DNA of 64,000 nt from Marinobacter bohaiensis (GTDB lineage Bacteria; Pseudomonadota; Gammaproteobacteria; Pseudomonadales; Oleiphilaceae), in assembly GCF_003258515.1 (NCBI RefSeq), contig NZ_QGEH01000001.1:1674001-1738000 (forward strand), in the 5' to 3' direction. Positions within the stretch are counted from its first letter, which is position 1. Every line of letters starts with the position of its first letter. Under the pieces are notes generated by a model. It was not told the origin of the DNA. It searched no databases and saw nothing but the letters and a program-made list of their open reading frames with translations. The translations under genes were made by a program, and so were the position numbers. Below, piece by piece: positions 62,902-64,000 of the stretch.

Positions 62902-63420
62902 TCAGGGCGCGCTGGGGTCGTTGGCTCGGGCGCGCTTGATGTCGGCCCGCATTTTCAGGCGTGCTTCCCGCCGCAAATCCGCTTCGCGATAGCGGCGTTC
63001 CTGCCTGTCTGTCTGCGTCAGTACTTCCGGCACATCGACCGGCTCACCGGCGTCGTCCAGGGCGACGAAGGTGAAGTAGGCCGACACGATGTGCCGTTCC
63101 TCGCCGGTGTAGCTGTTCTCCGCCACCACCCGTACGCCGATTTCCATCGACGAATGCCAGCTGCGATTGATCGAGGCGCGGAAGATCAGCGTGTCGTTGC
63201 CCTTGGCCGGTGCGCGGAAAGCGAAGGAATCCACCGCCGCGGTTACGCAGACCCGCCCGGAATGCCGCTCCGCCACCACCAGCGCCAGCCGGTCGCACTT
63301 GGCCATGATCATGCCGCCGAATGCGGTCTGGTGGGCGTTGAGATCGTTGGGGAAGACCTTGTAGACGTGGTCCTCGATGGCGGAGTCGGCAACCGGTCGG
63401 TGCGCGTTGCTGTCGGTCAT
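62902..63420 (-). CDS. Acyl-CoA thioesterase (YciA/hotdog family)
   Basis: This 172-residue single hotdog domain has FPNDLNAHQTAFGGMIMAKCDRLALVVAERH, with the NxxxxxFGG-type active-site segment near residues 28-36. SFAFRAPAKGNDTLIFRASI and the later ENSYTGEERHIVSAYFTFVALD are typical of acyl-CoA hydrolases. The C-terminal tail is basic. Chain-length preference cannot be judged. It converges on the phosphoesterase gene and diverges from the sensor gene. Confidence 0.88.
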   Translation of the reverse strand: MTDSNAHRPVADSAIEDHVYKVFPNDLNAHQTAFGGMIMAKCDRLALVVAERHSGRVCVTAAVDSFAFRAPAKGNDTLIFRASINRSWHSSMEIGVRVVAENSYTGEERHIVSAYFTFVALDDAGEPVDVPEVLTQTDRQERRYREADLRREARLKMRADIKRARANDPSAP

Positions 63421-63581
63421 GGCGGATCCTTTCGGGAAAATGGGTATATGAAGAACTAAACTATGGGTGCTGCTTCCGGCAGCCGCATGGAGTCGCGTTC
63501 GAAACGGGCCCGGATAGCCTTCACCAATGGTGCCCGGACGTCAAGGACGCCCCGCCGGGCAAATCGAGTGAGGTCATCAGG

Positions 63582-64000
63582 ATGATCAGGCCTTCACCCC
63601 CTGCGCCGGGTTTGTGCCATCAACAACAATCTCAAGACGCGGCTGACGCTGCTGTTTGGTCTGCTGACCGTGACATTGACGCTGATCATCGTGGCGTTCG
63701 CGCAGGACATTGCCGTGCGCGAGCTGCGCGATCGCGTCGGGTCCAACCTCCAGGAAGTCTCCCTGCAGATGCGCGACAAGATCGAGATGGTGCTGGAAGA
63801 GCGCTATCGCGATCTGCTGGGGCTTTCCGGAGTACTGGCGCTGGACGCGGGGAAGGGCGAGTACGCTCACGTGCGGTCCATGCTGGACTCGCTCCAGGCC
63901 ACCTACGACAAGTTCGCCTGGCTGGGGCTGGCCGGTGTGGACGGCCGCGTGCTGGTCAGCTCCGGCGGTGTGCTGGCCGGGGCCAGCGTGGCGGACCGCC
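63582..64000 (+). CDS. Membrane sensor protein, N-terminal part (partial, apparent frameshift)
   Basis: From 63601 to the window end one frame reads as a typical sensor start: LRRVCAINNNLKTRLTLLFGLLTVTLTLIIVAF (first membrane helix), then a periplasmic part with EVSLQMRDKIEMVLEERYRDLL and WLGLAGVDGRVLVSS. That frame has a stop just upstream and no ATG, GTG or TTG before the helix. The ATG at 63582, with GAGG 8 bases upstream, is in another frame; deleting one C from the CCCCC run at 63597-63601 would join them. The C-terminal output domain is beyond the window. Confidence 0.65.
   Translation, partial: MIRPSPPAPGLCHQQQSQDAADAAVWSADRDIDADHRGVRAGHCRARAARSRRVQPPGSLPADARQDRDGAGRALSRSAGAFRSTGAGRGEGRVRSRAVHAGLAPGHLRQVRLAGAGRCGRPRAGQLRRCAGRGQRGGP

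Overview
The window reads as chromosome of a moderately GC-rich marine gammaproteobacterium, most like Marinobacter or a close relative. This is an inference from gene content: a DUF1302/DUF1329 pair with a MalT-like LuxR regulator, an MvaT-type H-NS protein, a pilB-pilC-pilD-coaE block, YfaZ, Bax and YkvA proteins. No rRNA, tRNA, CRISPR array, insertion sequence or phage gene was found.

Layout. (1) 1-4557: end of a DUF1302 gene, a DUF1329 gene and a large LuxR-family ATPase regulator, all on +. (2) 4596-19834: a long minus-strand run. In transcription order it holds pilB, pilC, pilD, coaE, a HIT hydrolase, a beta-rich envelope protein, trmO, a BarA-like hybrid kinase, yacG, yfaZ, a large lipoprotein, a Bax-type glucosaminidase, a YkvA protein and a PlsC-type acyltransferase. 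(3) 20074-24797: two type IV pilin genes, each behind a sigma-54-like promoter, flanking two Wzy_C/PglL-type membrane proteins. The first pilin ends in a C-terminal serine, the acceptor type used by TfpO-like pilin O-oligosaccharyltransferases. (4) 25362-48513: a Wzx/Wzy surface-glycan island, visibly more AT-rich than its flanks between about 20 and 38 kb. It opens with hairpins and an ops/JUMPstart-like element upstream of wzz. It encodes a UDP-GlcNAc(3NAc)A pathway (WbpA/TviB-, WbpB-, WbpD- and WbpE-like), a sulfotransferase, three GT4 glycosyltransferases, Wzx, Wzy, and a complete di-N-acetylbacillosamine set (PglC, PglD, PglE, PglF). Then come CysC and an SLC13 anion permease, and finally a second 4,6-dehydratase and a second UDP-sugar 6-dehydrogenase. 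An MvaT-like silencer gene follows directly. (5) 49491-64000: ordinary genes, including manC, an orphan P-loop protein, a membrane cold-shock-domain protein, slyX, selO, a queuosine-mannosyltransferase-like protein, a TonB-like protein, rsmC, an lpxH-like phosphoesterase, a thioesterase and the start of a sensor protein.

How the genes may work together. The island looks able to build a lipid-linked oligosaccharide that starts with diNAcBac and contains diacetamido-uronic acid. Wzx would flip it and Wzy/Wzz would polymerise it. One acceptor could be the pilin encoded just upstream, through the neighbouring PglL/TfpO-like proteins. A sulfotransferase inside the locus, plus a PAPS-forming CysC and a sulfate-type permease, suggests that the glycan is sulfated. 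The idea of a sulfated, possibly pilin-linked glycan is the most interesting hypothesis here; it is inference from gene content.

Limits: starts were chosen by reading Shine-Dalgarno sites and family N-termini. No database search or alignment was run, and residue positions are approximate.
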